This document shows positions 21,201 to 29,551 of a stretch of DNA of 64,000 bases, piece after piece. Position numbers and translations under genes: made by a program. Source of the stretch: Kalmanozyma brasiliensis GHG001 (Eukaryota; Basidiomycota; Ustilaginomycetes; Ustilaginales). The notes under the pieces were generated by a model. The model saw only the letters and a list, made by a program, of their open reading frames with translations, ran no database searches and had not been told where the DNA came from. The stretch's first letter is position 1, and each line of letters starts with the position of its first letter. The stretch lies in NCBI RefSeq assembly GCF_000497045.1, contig NW_015961955.1:62001-126000 (forward strand). The letters are read 5' to 3'.

Positions 21201-21335
21201 ATCTTGGACACGCTCAAGGTTGGCATGGACGAAGATGCCACCGGTCTGGGGCCTGATAGCTCTCTGACTACAAGCTCGTCGGGCAAGGGCGGGGCTGCGC
21301 CTGTCTCGCCCATCAACCCGCCATACGCTTCGTAG
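18216..21335 (+). CDS. EFR3: Efr3-type plasma-membrane anchor of the PI4-kinase complex
   Basis: 1039 residues, single exon. Efr3 is a helical-repeat peripheral membrane protein that, with Ypp1/TTC7, recruits Stt4/PI4KIIIalpha to make PI4P at the plasma membrane. The N-terminus MCIPKSNHKKLVDDCYP fits: a palmitoylatable Cys2, a basic patch and the conserved LVDDCYPP-like start of the family. Next comes the region ELGRLTYYAENKPAKLAKVGAFL and the first helical repeats with ALITKNLLTECKSSYNYFIKP-like text. Repeats rich in Leu/Ala continue to about residue 820. The last 200 residues are disordered (Ser/Asn/Gly-rich; RKPSYTP and RRESRRG-type basic Ser sites), which is typical of fungal members. Assignment is by overall pattern, as the family has no catalytic motif. 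Confidence 0.82.
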   Translation: MCIPKSNHKKLVDDCYPAPKALLTSAPDYRPNSNELGRLTYYAENKPAKLAKVGAFLDAKAQADARAAKGSGAAADKGKAGLMITLAITKNLLTECKSSYNYFIKPAQSIITAGLDAAQPTQGRPRDLEISARAASTFYALASFLDPATVSVDDSFQRILQSFAALSVERPGGSNGEDAEQRNRTRLIGLGALAGAVGSDATYASNSTKYISLITPALVENAKGNRVTLDWLRSESKKATEGEPSYAEFNISKKPLAIRRTRSISAHVAGEKGPSAEDVVSAAIGTLRGLLRHADAGQVQVIVQHVIAWLDGKSVLPIPAAADGRQAVSQWENTEWCCWLAESLCGWTPLQYRFVVLDTFVDHLAENCEGKATTKHLSLISMSRTILTGQLSLIGLSTSDTLSNLCALAVRRVYKDTRDSLLPPLVDCISGLGTHVYYADQINDIVEEIAGRISALQMPETASEAASVKANNLGAVHRGQQQDLNSHLHAHRLASAGPEQRDESIRVLLFCLQGVLRATHQSSGEIHQAVDVKPNGDRSASAKQADGSKGKASTSPNDSKIGLAHAGTRNRVAPSSILPTAGLLTSPNHAVRLAYAQTLITLFRDEFDREQLERESAVFAAAPIGERVSDHIGVIHALGAAVHVLCLSKSLSPPPLLLQNLRESPLELLPQLDRINADPGRPGSLQSDGSGAAAGESTAALPVDYVAVAQAFEQLVVALPCSATLALTPMLLALDKDAGSRLTVNGAAANTGLENQRRISSRMVVARVLAKIGETFDVSAVAKAAQSVLSQVPSLGIEPGPSPVGGLTLPPEVVPFSAVGSINDLGESSSSSSPSISASSVISSLVSSTKLQSATQLDSVVLKRFLERDWNVNIAVDEAFNGSSPYAHGSMAPPSQQPSRRPSYTPANGLGGGSGGLLVNGSNASSASINRNSRMSMQVPSTGVRDLREALGIAPSANGHSQDSDFDGRRASRRESRRGPAVGSANGSNGKSAVAILDTLKVGMDEDATGLGPDSSLTTSSSGKGGAAPVSPINPPYAS

Positions 21336-21849
21336 AGGAACCACATACATACCAGCACAATCCTTTCCACCTTCTTTTGATTCGGGTCTCGTTGCGCTTA
21401 GCTCCCTGGCAAGCGGCGCCCTGCCGTTCCTTACCTTTGTGTCTATCTGGAATCGATCTAGACTGCTGTTCTCCATTGCACGCGTGCTTCTGTGTTGCGA
21501 GCCAAGGCTGTGTGAGGAGGCCAGGCCCCGGACGCTGTGTCAGAAGGTCAGGAATTTTGATGACGAACATTTTAGACGGTCTAACAGCCACGAAAAAATT
21601 CGACCGATTTGCCAATCTCTGGTCGCACGGACGCAGAAAGCGAAAAAGCAGAGCCTGCATAGGGGCGCAACCAGAGCGAGCCAGAATCTGAACTCACAGA
21701 CTGAGCGGCTGGTGCAGACGCAGCCGAATCCAAAATTGTGCGTGCGCGTTGATGCTGTCGTCGTCGTCGCAGGCTCACCTTCTCACCATCGTCTTTCCAT
21801 ACCAGGGTACCGCTCACCTCACCCGATTCGATCGGACAGCAGCGATAAG
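21336..21849. other. Intergenic region EFR3 3' end / Vps3844-type gene promoter
   Basis: 514 bases, no supported gene. Open frames that continue upstream of 21850 lack any family similarity and are read as leader. Confidence 0.55.
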
Positions 21850-23310
21850 ATGGTCCGCTTCACCACATCATCGCTTGCGCCATGGGCGTTGGCAGCGACA
21901 GCAGCCATCGCTCAAGTCTCTGCCAAGACGAGTCTCTACCTCTCTCCCGCCAATCACCTTGCTGCAGCGCCCATCTCGATCAACGCAGAGGAGGCGCATC
22001 GTGTTCTCTCGAGCCACATCAACGTTGGCGATGCTTCGAGATCGGACGACTCGGCCATTTGGGCTCATGTGTTGCGCGACGACAAGGTGGACCAGCGAGC
22101 TAGGGTGGAGCGTCTCTTTGACGGTCACCAGGACGAGCCGAATCGCTTGCTCGTGCTCATGCATGGATCTGCGCATGATGGTGAGTGGCGACGACGTCTC
22201 GATCTCCAATCTCCATAGAATGACCTACTGACACCTTTGACCGACGCTTCCAACTGCCTGGCTTTGCTCACCTCAGATGTGATCCCCAACAATGTCCACG
22301 CCACTCACAACATCAAGAACGCACCCCACTCCGACTCGTTCGACGCTCTCTTCGACAGCTACATGGAGAGCGCTTCTCAAGCCCTCAAGTCGTCCGAGTC
22401 GGCACTTTCGCATCTCACAGGCAGCTTCATGGACGGCTTTGGCGCCAGCATCGAGTGGCTCACTTCCAAGTCGGATCGTCTGACAGCAACATGGTCGCAA
22501 CAGGCCGCCTCTTTCAAGTCGACAGCCTTTGACAAGCTCGAGGTGGAGCTGCGATCGGTGGAGGCGTTGATCGCTAAATTGGACGCCGGCAAAGCCGAGT
22601 CGACTCACGACCTCACGTTGCAGCCTCTGCGCTTCTCTGGATTGCAAGAGGTGGAAAACACGTATGGTGCTAACAGCGCCGAGTACGCCAAGGCCAAGGA
22701 GCTGGTGCGCTCTGCCGTCGAGCAAGTCACCTCGCTCTTCCAAGCTCGATCCGAAGAGCAGGGGCGCACCGCTTCGATCGCTTTTGTCGTCACCGAGACC
22801 CATGCTGCGGATGCGTCGCACGTTCTCGCCAAGCGACAGGCTTCGGACCTGCTCGGTCCTTTCGGCGGCGCAGCTGGGTCTGGGGCTTTCTTCCCGCCCC
22901 TCAGCGAGGGCCTCGCCGAGTCGATCCACGCCGACGTCCTCAAATCGAAAAAGCCGTCCGGCCCCTCGCCTCTGCCCAAGAACCTTGCTGGCACGTGCTT
23001 CACGTCCGCAGAATCGCTCGAGAAGGCGACGAACAGCTGCTCTGGTCACGGCAAGGCCGGCAAGACATCGCGAGGTGGCAAGCCATGCTACCGATGCCAG
23101 TGCAAGCCCACCGAGGAGCGCAAGGGCAAGAAGGTCTACTGGGCCGGCGCCGCGTGCGAGAAGAAGGACGTTAGCACCGAATTTGTTCTGCTCGGCTCGA
23201 GTGTCTTGTTGCTGGTGCTCATCAGTGCTGGCAGCGTCTACTTTTTGTACGCGCAAGGTTCGGAGGATCTGCCCGGCACTCTGGCTAGCGTCACGATCAA
23301 CCTCAAGTAG
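21850..23310 (+). CDS. Vps3844-type single-pass endomembrane protein, one intron
   Basis: Two exons, 21850-22180 and 22277-23310, separated by a 96-nt intron (GTGAGT donor, CCTCAG acceptor). Splicing joins HGSAHD to DVIPNNV in phase and gives 454 residues. The N-terminus is a signal peptide (MVRFTTSS, then an Ala/Leu core ending near QVSA). The luminal part is mostly helical and polar. The C-terminal Cys-rich domain (CFTSAESLEKATNSCSGHG, then CYRCQCKP and GAACEKKD) followed by one membrane helix (VLLGSSVLLLVLISAGSVYF) is the Vps3844/DUF3844 signature, linked to vacuolar sorting in fungi. The short cytosolic tail is about 25 residues. Without splicing, the first frame would stop at 22218 before the conserved domain, which supports the intron. 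Confidence 0.82.
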
Positions 23311-23893
23311 AGAGGGCGGCCGTAGATGCCAAGCAAACACGCGACAACATCATCTCATTCTTCTTCTTGTGTTTAGTCCGTCATATCAAGTGGATCCCTT
23401 GCAAATTGCAGCTGCGTCGGGCTGAGCGTGAATGAGACGATATGGCGTGGGAAAGACTGATGATGGTGACTGTGCTTAGGTTCGTGCCGAATCGGAAGCT
23501 TGCCGGCGTGACGAGTCGAAGAGGCGCGCGCGGTCGCTCCCGAGTCGGCTGAGTGATGGACCCTGGGAAATGCAGAGCTTAAATTGGTCAAGCGTGTGGG
23601 ACTGTGCGTTTCATCCCCGCTCGTCACGCTTTTGCTCTCACGCCTATCACCACCATCCCCACCTTTCGCCCGAAACGTCGCCGCCGTCGCAGTTTGAGGT
23701 ACAGAGCCAATCAGCTGTACATCTTTGCGGTCATGTGAGCCCACATCGCGCCATCCGGCCCCGCACCATCCTTCAAAAGCGAGCAACACAGCCTCAACTT
23801 GGATATCAACGACCGACCTCGTTCATTCGACCTGTTTGGAAAGGGCCTCGCGATCCTTCCTTCTTGTCTTTGATGGCGCGCAGCTGACGCACA
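23311..23893. other. Intergenic region Vps3844-type / IKS1
   Basis: 583 bases containing the 3' end of the upstream gene and the promoter of the kinase gene. No gene, RNA or repeat recognised. Confidence 0.55.
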
Positions 23894-26227
23894 ATGTCCT
23901 CATCTCATCGACCATCGCCGCTCAGACTGTCAGATGCAGCCTGGGTGACCACCGACATTATTAATCCATCACGACCGGAATCGCAACCTAGCTCAACGAG
24001 CCGTGACCTCGTGCCAGCTCCTCGACCCAGCGATCTCCAAATCGTTTTACGAACCAGAAACCATGCAGCCTACTACGATCCCGCCTCGAACGAGCTGTCT
24101 CTTCAAAAGCGCAATCCGCGCCAGTCCCTCGGCTCACCGGAATCTAGCCCCACACCCAACGACGCCCGCCTCGTGCGGCGCCCCAGCGAGAGCGATTCCT
24201 TCCACGGCATCGTGAACCGCTTCGCTGGCTCTCGACCTCTGAACAGCAGCAATGTCCAGGAAGCAATCTGCCCGACCTGCGCTCGTCCGTGGCCAATCAG
24301 CCAAGAGGATCCCCTCGAAGCAGACTTTGACCGGCGATTTCAGTCCCACAACTCTGACCGTGATCCACCCTCGTTCACCGCACCCAATTACTTTCGCTTG
24401 CTCGCCCAGGCTGTGACAACCAGCACAAATTCGCCCAACCCTGGCAGCAGCGGCTTCAACACGCGCCCCGACACTCCCAACCTTCTGCCTCGGAATCGGT
24501 TCGAATCCGCTTCTGGCACCTCGACACCGCTCCGCTCGGGCGCATCCACTCCACCGGAACACATCCATCAGTCTTCCGAAGCACAAGGCTACTATGCGCG
24601 CTTCTTTGTTGAGCTCAAGCGTCTCGGACGTGGCGCTCGCGGCCAAGTCTTTCTCTGCCAGCACGTGCTAAACGGCAACAAGCTCGGCAAGTTTGCCATT
24701 AAAAAGATCCCCGTCGGCGATCACGCACAGAGCTTGCTGCAGAGCCTCAACGAGGTGCACCTCATGGAGTCATTGCACCATCCGAACCTGATTCACTATC
24801 AACATGCTTGGATCGAGAGGTGTCAGTTGAGCGCCTTCGCGCCCGAGGTGCCGACATTGTTCGTGCTCATGATGGCCGCGAATGGTGGGAGCCTCGCCGA
24901 CTGGATCTCGGCGCGGGCTGGAGAAGCAACGGCTGCAGCTGGCGAGAGTGGCAGATCGGATTCGGGGCGAGCGACCAGTGTTGGTTTCTCTCATCTACGA
25001 GATGGCAAGGCTGGTACAAGCGGCGACGGGCAGAAGCAGGGCAAGAAGGAAGAAGACGTAGCGACCGTCAATCCAGCGGAACGACTCAGGATCGAGCGGC
25101 TCAAGGCTGCCTTGCGCCAACGACGGGCCAATCGCACCGCTGCGAACAAGCAGACCTCTGTCTCGCCGCGTCCCATCGACCCTCAAATCGAAACGGAAGT
25201 TGGCGTCCACCTCCTCCGCGAAGACGAAATCTACAGCCTGCTCACCGACATCACTTCCGGTCTCGCCTTCCTCCACGATCGCGGCATTCTTCATCTCGAC
25301 ATCAAGCCGGGCAATGTCCTTCTTCACTGGGACGAAGACTCGCTCATCCCACGCGCCATGCTTTCCGACTTTGGCTCTTCACTTTTGCTTCACGATAACT
25401 GGACGCGCACGCGCTCCGGCCACACGGGCACGATGGAGTACATGTCGCCCGAGACCATCCTCGTCAACCCTGTCACAGGCCGACTCGATGAGCTGAGCAG
25501 CAAAGCCGACATTTGGTCGCTCGGCATGATCCTGCATCTGCTCCTCTTCTTCACATTGCCGTTCAGCCAGGTCGACGATGTGGATGCACTGCGCGGCGAG
25601 ATGGCGACTTACAAGGGCTTCAAGCGAGTTGACATGGCAGGCATGGGAAGGCGAAGTGACGGAGTCCTGCTGGGTCTGCTAGAGAGCATGTTGCAGGTGG
25701 ACCCGATCAAAAGGCCGAGCTGTGGCGAAATCCTGAAAGTACTCATCGCGGCCAAGCGAGAAGGCGAGCAAGGCAACGCGAGGACTCCGCACCGACACAA
25801 AAGTGAGAGGGGCGAAGGAGACAATGGGCACGGCGTCTCGCTGGCACTCTACCGACCTTCTGCACTATCCTTTGCTTCGTCGGCTCCTTCTTCCCCGACG
25901 ACCCCAAAGCAGATTTCAGCCGGCACCCGAACTTCTCTCCTTCCGCGAATGTCCAACGTGGTGCAAGCAGAAGCGACCTCAGTCGCGATCGCCCTGCTCA
26001 AGTGCCTCTCACCCGCCCTGATCTCTCGCTTCCTCTTGCCTTCCCGCCCACTCGACGTTGCAGCGAATGCCGCGTGGCCGACCAACACAGCAAGCCTGCT
26101 CATCCTCGTCCTCGCCCTCATTGGCAACGCAGCCCACGGCCCGCAGAGCGTGCATGTACGAAGGGCATGCTGGTTGGGCCACGTGCTGCTGCTAGCTTGG
26201 CTCACGTTTTCCCCACGCGCAATGTAA
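23894..26227 (+). CDS. IKS1: Iks1-type serine/threonine protein kinase with C-terminal membrane helices
   Basis: 777 residues, single exon. The N-terminal part has the fungal Iks1 layout: IVLRTRNHAAYYDPASNELSL, then a half zinc-ribbon CPTCARPWP near residue 130. The kinase domain starts near residue 235 with YYARFFVELKRLGRGARGQVF. FAIKKIPVG gives the ATP lysine, HLDIKPGNVLLH the catalytic loop (D and N present), SDFGSS the DFG and GTMEYMSPE the activation-segment end. A low-complexity insert of about 110 residues splits the domain between strand 5 and the catalytic loop. Near the end are two hydrophobic stretches (ALLKCLSPALISRFLL and ASLLILVLALIG plus CWLGHVLLLAWLTF), so it is probably membrane bound. 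The function of Iks1 is little known. A strong hairpin lies 200 bases after the stop. Confidence 0.78.
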   Translation: MSSSHRPSPLRLSDAAWVTTDIINPSRPESQPSSTSRDLVPAPRPSDLQIVLRTRNHAAYYDPASNELSLQKRNPRQSLGSPESSPTPNDARLVRRPSESDSFHGIVNRFAGSRPLNSSNVQEAICPTCARPWPISQEDPLEADFDRRFQSHNSDRDPPSFTAPNYFRLLAQAVTTSTNSPNPGSSGFNTRPDTPNLLPRNRFESASGTSTPLRSGASTPPEHIHQSSEAQGYYARFFVELKRLGRGARGQVFLCQHVLNGNKLGKFAIKKIPVGDHAQSLLQSLNEVHLMESLHHPNLIHYQHAWIERCQLSAFAPEVPTLFVLMMAANGGSLADWISARAGEATAAAGESGRSDSGRATSVGFSHLRDGKAGTSGDGQKQGKKEEDVATVNPAERLRIERLKAALRQRRANRTAANKQTSVSPRPIDPQIETEVGVHLLREDEIYSLLTDITSGLAFLHDRGILHLDIKPGNVLLHWDEDSLIPRAMLSDFGSSLLLHDNWTRTRSGHTGTMEYMSPETILVNPVTGRLDELSSKADIWSLGMILHLLLFFTLPFSQVDDVDALRGEMATYKGFKRVDMAGMGRRSDGVLLGLLESMLQVDPIKRPSCGEILKVLIAAKREGEQGNARTPHRHKSERGEGDNGHGVSLALYRPSALSFASSAPSSPTTPKQISAGTRTSLLPRMSNVVQAEATSVAIALLKCLSPALISRFLLPSRPLDVAANAAWPTNTASLLILVLALIGNAAHGPQSVHVRRACWLGHVLLLAWLTFSPRAM

Positions 26228-26433
26228 GGTCTTTGTCTCGACTCCGTTCGAGTCGCATGTGTATTGGAATATGATGTCCGCGATTGAGTAAGATGAAGGG
26301 CCCCAAATTGTGGGGACTGTCATCGAAGCAGACAGACGGACCCGATCTGAAGTCGCTTGAGAAGGTGTTTCGTGCGTGTCGTCGCTGGTCCTCGCTGTCA
26401 TTGTTGTATAATACAGTAAGAACCTACCGCGAA

Positions 26434-26475
26434 GGGTCGGAGTTGGACGCGCGAGGGTCCCGCGTCCTCCGACCC
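26434..26475. repeat. Long GC-rich inverted repeat (hairpin)
   Basis: GGGTCGGA (26434-26441) pairs with TCCGACCC (26468-26475), and GGACGCG (26445-26451) pairs with CGCGTCC (26461-26467). The two stems are separated by a 3-base bulge on one side and the loop is 9 bases. That is 15 perfect pairs, mostly G-C. It lies about 200 bases past the IKS1 stop and could act in its 3' UTR or be a small structured RNA. Confidence 0.6.
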
Positions 26476-27680
26476 CGCTGCATGACAACGGCCTTTGACC
26501 TATCTCGGATCGGTGGCAAAGGAAGCTTGCACCGCTCAAGAAGCTCGATGAGACGACTTTGTGTTGTGTTGTTTGCCAAGAACAGTGGGAGATCGGAACT
26601 GGAACATGTGGCCTTACCCGGTCGAATTTTCGACGCGTTTCGGGTCGGAACACGATCGCCGGTCTGGACGTTCCATCGGTAGAAAGTCACACGCGGAGTC
26701 TGACAGGTGAGAATCTGAATTCGTTTCCCGCTTCGAAGCCAGTCTCGGACGCACCTCGCAACAATGATTGACCATAATGGCATCGGCAGCGGCGGCCTTG
26801 GACGAGTCAGGCCGCAGGCGAACAGTGCCTGCATGCGGCTTGCATCGCGTCGATCTGGACAGGTTTCCATACAGCCCGACTTCTCCGTCAAGCCTCCTGA
26901 GACAGTTGTCTGTCTGTTTATCCGCAACGGCGGTCCCGTCGAGCCACGTTCATGATCTGTAATGACATTGGGCGACCGACGTTTGGGTTTTCCCTTGCAT
27001 TGACAACCGACTTCTCGGGCCTCCGTTGCAGCCATCGAGTTTCGCGAACCGAATTCTCGGGCATCGCCTGCATTCTTGTCTGAGTCCATTCCACCACGAC
27101 TTGTTGTCTTTACGATGGCTCGCGTTCTTCCCCAGAGAATATACCTCGGAGGCTCAAGCTCATGTTCTTCAATGGGCCGCAGATTGACCGCCGCTGCCGC
27201 CGTGCCACTTCTGAGGCTGCCGTTCCGCAGAGCCGCATCAGTCTTGAGCGTCGAGACCTTGTGCCTTCTATGACTGTCGCCACACCCTTCCCTCTCCAAG
27301 CAACTTCAACGCCGCTCATCGTCTGCTGGCTTTGAATATGCTGTTGTGCCTTCCTGTCGCTTGATCTCGGCTCTCAAGGCTTTGCAACTTTGGCGATGCT
27401 TGTGAAACAAGTTGCAGAGGTCTCACCGAGTGTATCGCTGGCGAACGAGACGCGGGATCTGGTCGTCTTGCGCTCCGAATCGAGTCCTGAACGTGTTCTC
27501 TGCGGCAACGACTGCCCCAAGCGCCACCTGCCTGTTTCACAGCAATCCGGGCACAAGAGCTGGTGTTTGTCTTGATCTCTGAAGTTGACAGCGCACAAAC
27601 GCTCTCTCTGTGTGCCTCGCTACAGATCGTCTGTTGCTTTCTGTGCCCGAGAAGTGGGAACATCTTGCGGCTTGACGAGC

Positions 27681-27688
27681 TATAAAAG
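27681..27688 (+). promoter_or_regulatory. TATA box of the triple-WSC gene
   Basis: TATAAAAG, 103 bases before the ATG at 27784 and followed by a pyrimidine-rich leader. It is a canonical core promoter for a regulated gene. Confidence 0.6.
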
Positions 27689-27783
27689 CCCCGGATCTCG
27701 TCTTCCCCCTTCGCTGTATCCTCGATTCATCACCACACAGCTCTCGACACCACTCTCCCCCTCTCCGCATCGCTTCCAACACG

Positions 27784-29244
27784 ATGCGTGCCTCTCCTCA
27801 AGGCGTCCTGCTCCTAAGCTCGGCGCTCTTTGCGCTCCTGTCTGGTACCTCCATGGTGTCGGCAGCCAGCTCCACAACGGACAACGCGTACAAGGGCTGC
27901 TATGAGGGCGGCGCTCTGCAATTCCAGCAGTCCGGCTCATTTGGCACGATCGACGCGTGCCGCGACCAATGCAGATCAGCAGGATTCTCGGTGGCTGGGT
28001 CCAACGGCGACACATGCTATTGTGACAACACGATAAACTCGGGCGTCGCAAACACGCGTTCTCTCGCAGAATGCGATCTCCCTTGTTCGAGTGACTCGAG
28101 TCAGATGTGTGGTGGGACGGCCGGATACAGCTCGGTCTATTCAGACATTGTCTCCACCACCGCGGCTACGTTCCGAGACTTCACCCTGCTTGGCTGCTTC
28201 GACGACTGCAATGGACGTGTGCTCCCAGATGCTTCTTTCAACCTGGGCGATTCGACTCGCCTCGACACCTGCGCCAACAGCTGCTCAGGATACAAGTACT
28301 TCGGCCTGGAGTTTGGACACGAATGCTGGTGCGCAGGCCAAACTAATGAAGCTGGGAAGGAGAGACCGAGCTACGAGTGCAATCAGCCTGCTCAAGGATC
28401 GGACCTAACTTATACTGCAGGTGGACACTGCCGCATTTCTGTCTACGGGCCGGCCCCGCCAACACCTTCGACTAGCACCACGTCGACATCGCCGGCCGAC
28501 ACAACCACTTCGTCCAGCTCAACGAGTGCCTCCCAGACCTCCACGAGCAGCGAGCCCACTACCACCTCTACTTCAAGCAGCACGACCGCTGAGGCAACGA
28601 GCACGTCAACGACGACGAGCAGTGAGCCCACTCCGACATCGACGTCGACCAGCTCAACTACTGAGGCGACCAGCGCTTCGACCACATCCACTGCTACGAG
28701 CACGTCGACCACAAGCACTTCAACGTCGACAAGCACGTCAACCACAAGCACTTCAACGTCGACAAGCACGTCAACCACAAGCACTCCAACGTCGACAAGC
28801 ACGTCCACCACGTCCACTGCCACAAGCACCTCAACGACGAGCAGCGCTACGACCACGAGCTCCACCACCAGCACGACCAGCACCAAGCCGCTGCCCACCC
28901 TTCCTTCCACGGTCAAGAAGCTCGGGTGCTTCAACCAGGGCCCCCTTCGCGCCCTCCTCGTGCAAGCCTACAAGAACAATGCCGCCAATACGCCGCTGCT
29001 GTGCTCGCAGACATGCTCGAAGTTCAAGTACAGATACAGCGGTGTTGAAGGCAAGGACTGCTACTGCGATAACTTTGCACTTCTCGCTTTCCTTCTAGGT
29101 GGACCTGGCCAGAAGGGCTGCACCACCCCATGCCCTTCAGTGCCCGAGATCACCTGCGGTGGCAAGGACCGCATCGAAATCGCTCAGGACACGCTGTGGA
29201 AGCCCAGCTTCATCAACGTCGTCCCCAGCAAGGACAAGCATTAA
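27784..29244 (+). CDS. Secreted protein with three WSC domains and a Ser/Thr-rich linker
   Basis: 486 residues. Signal peptide at residues 1 to about 27 (VLLLSSALFALLSG). WSC domains, Cys-rich modules thought to bind carbohydrate, lie at about 37-120 (YKGCYEGGALQF, CRDQCRSAGFSVAGSNGDTCYC, CSSDSSQMCGG), 137-222 (LGCFDDCNGRVLP, YFGLEFGHECWCAG) and 380-465 (LGCFNQGPLRALL, GKDCYCDNFALL, ITCGG). Between the second and third is a region of about 150 residues that is almost pure Thr/Ser, certainly heavily O-mannosylated. No membrane helix or GPI signal is seen, so it is probably released or wall-bound, unlike the Wsc stress sensors. The linker DNA contains a 33-bp minisatellite, so its length may vary between strains. 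Confidence 0.85.
   Translation: MRASPQGVLLLSSALFALLSGTSMVSAASSTTDNAYKGCYEGGALQFQQSGSFGTIDACRDQCRSAGFSVAGSNGDTCYCDNTINSGVANTRSLAECDLPCSSDSSQMCGGTAGYSSVYSDIVSTTAATFRDFTLLGCFDDCNGRVLPDASFNLGDSTRLDTCANSCSGYKYFGLEFGHECWCAGQTNEAGKERPSYECNQPAQGSDLTYTAGGHCRISVYGPAPPTPSTSTTSTSPADTTTSSSSTSASQTSTSSEPTTTSTSSSTTAEATSTSTTTSSEPTPTSTSTSSTTEATSASTTSTATSTSTTSTSTSTSTSTTSTSTSTSTSTTSTPTSTSTSTTSTATSTSTTSSATTTSSTTSTTSTKPLPTLPSTVKKLGCFNQGPLRALLVQAYKNNAANTPLLCSQTCSKFKYRYSGVEGKDCYCDNFALLAFLLGGPGQKGCTTPCPSVPEITCGGKDRIEIAQDTLWKPSFINVVPSKDKH
28711..28809 (+). repeat. 33-bp minisatellite (3 units) inside the WSC linker
   Basis: Three adjacent copies of a 33-bp unit at 28711-28743, 28744-28776 and 28777-28809. The first two are identical and the third differs at two positions. 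The unit encodes an 11-residue Thr/Ser peptide, so copy-number changes keep the frame. Confidence 0.85.
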
Positions 29245-29551
29245 AGAGTCGGCGTTTCAGTCGAGCCTCTTGTCTTCTATTGGATTGTAAGCGCCCTCAA
29301 TCTCAGTTCGAAAGTTTCTTTCCCTCTCCTCGCTTTTCTTTCTCTCGCCTTTGCGATCACGGCTTTGTTTGTCGCCGTTCGTCTTCACAAATCTCAAATC
29401 GATTGGTTGCCCTCAAAGCTTCTGTCCCGTTGTAGACGCATCACTTTGTTCACCCTTACTCAACATCGTTTCCCCTTCATCGTGCGACGAAGGCAAATGG
29501 CGATTGAGATTGTCGGTCACAAATGTTAATTCAAGCATCGTCGACAGCGTC
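29245..29551. other. Short convergent intergenic region
   Basis: 307 bases between the stops of the WSC gene and the Myb/SANT-like gene, T-rich, probably both 3' UTRs. Nothing else seen. Confidence 0.6.

Larger units (their letters stand above)
26228..27783. other. Intergenic region IKS1 / WSC protein, with a hairpin
   Basis: About 1.55 kb without a supported gene. The frames present are arginine/serine-rich with no family likeness. It holds a strong hairpin at 26434-26475 and, at its end, the TATA box of the WSC gene. Confidence 0.55.

Noticed and set aside
26424..27299. 291-codon minus-strand frame downstream of IKS1
   Set aside because: Non-ATG start, Arg/Ser-rich, no family likeness, and it overlaps the hairpin. 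Considered chance.
28711..28809. 33-bp regular repeats considered as a CRISPR-like array
   Set aside because: No spacers, in-frame coding repeats in a eukaryotic secreted protein; it is a minisatellite.
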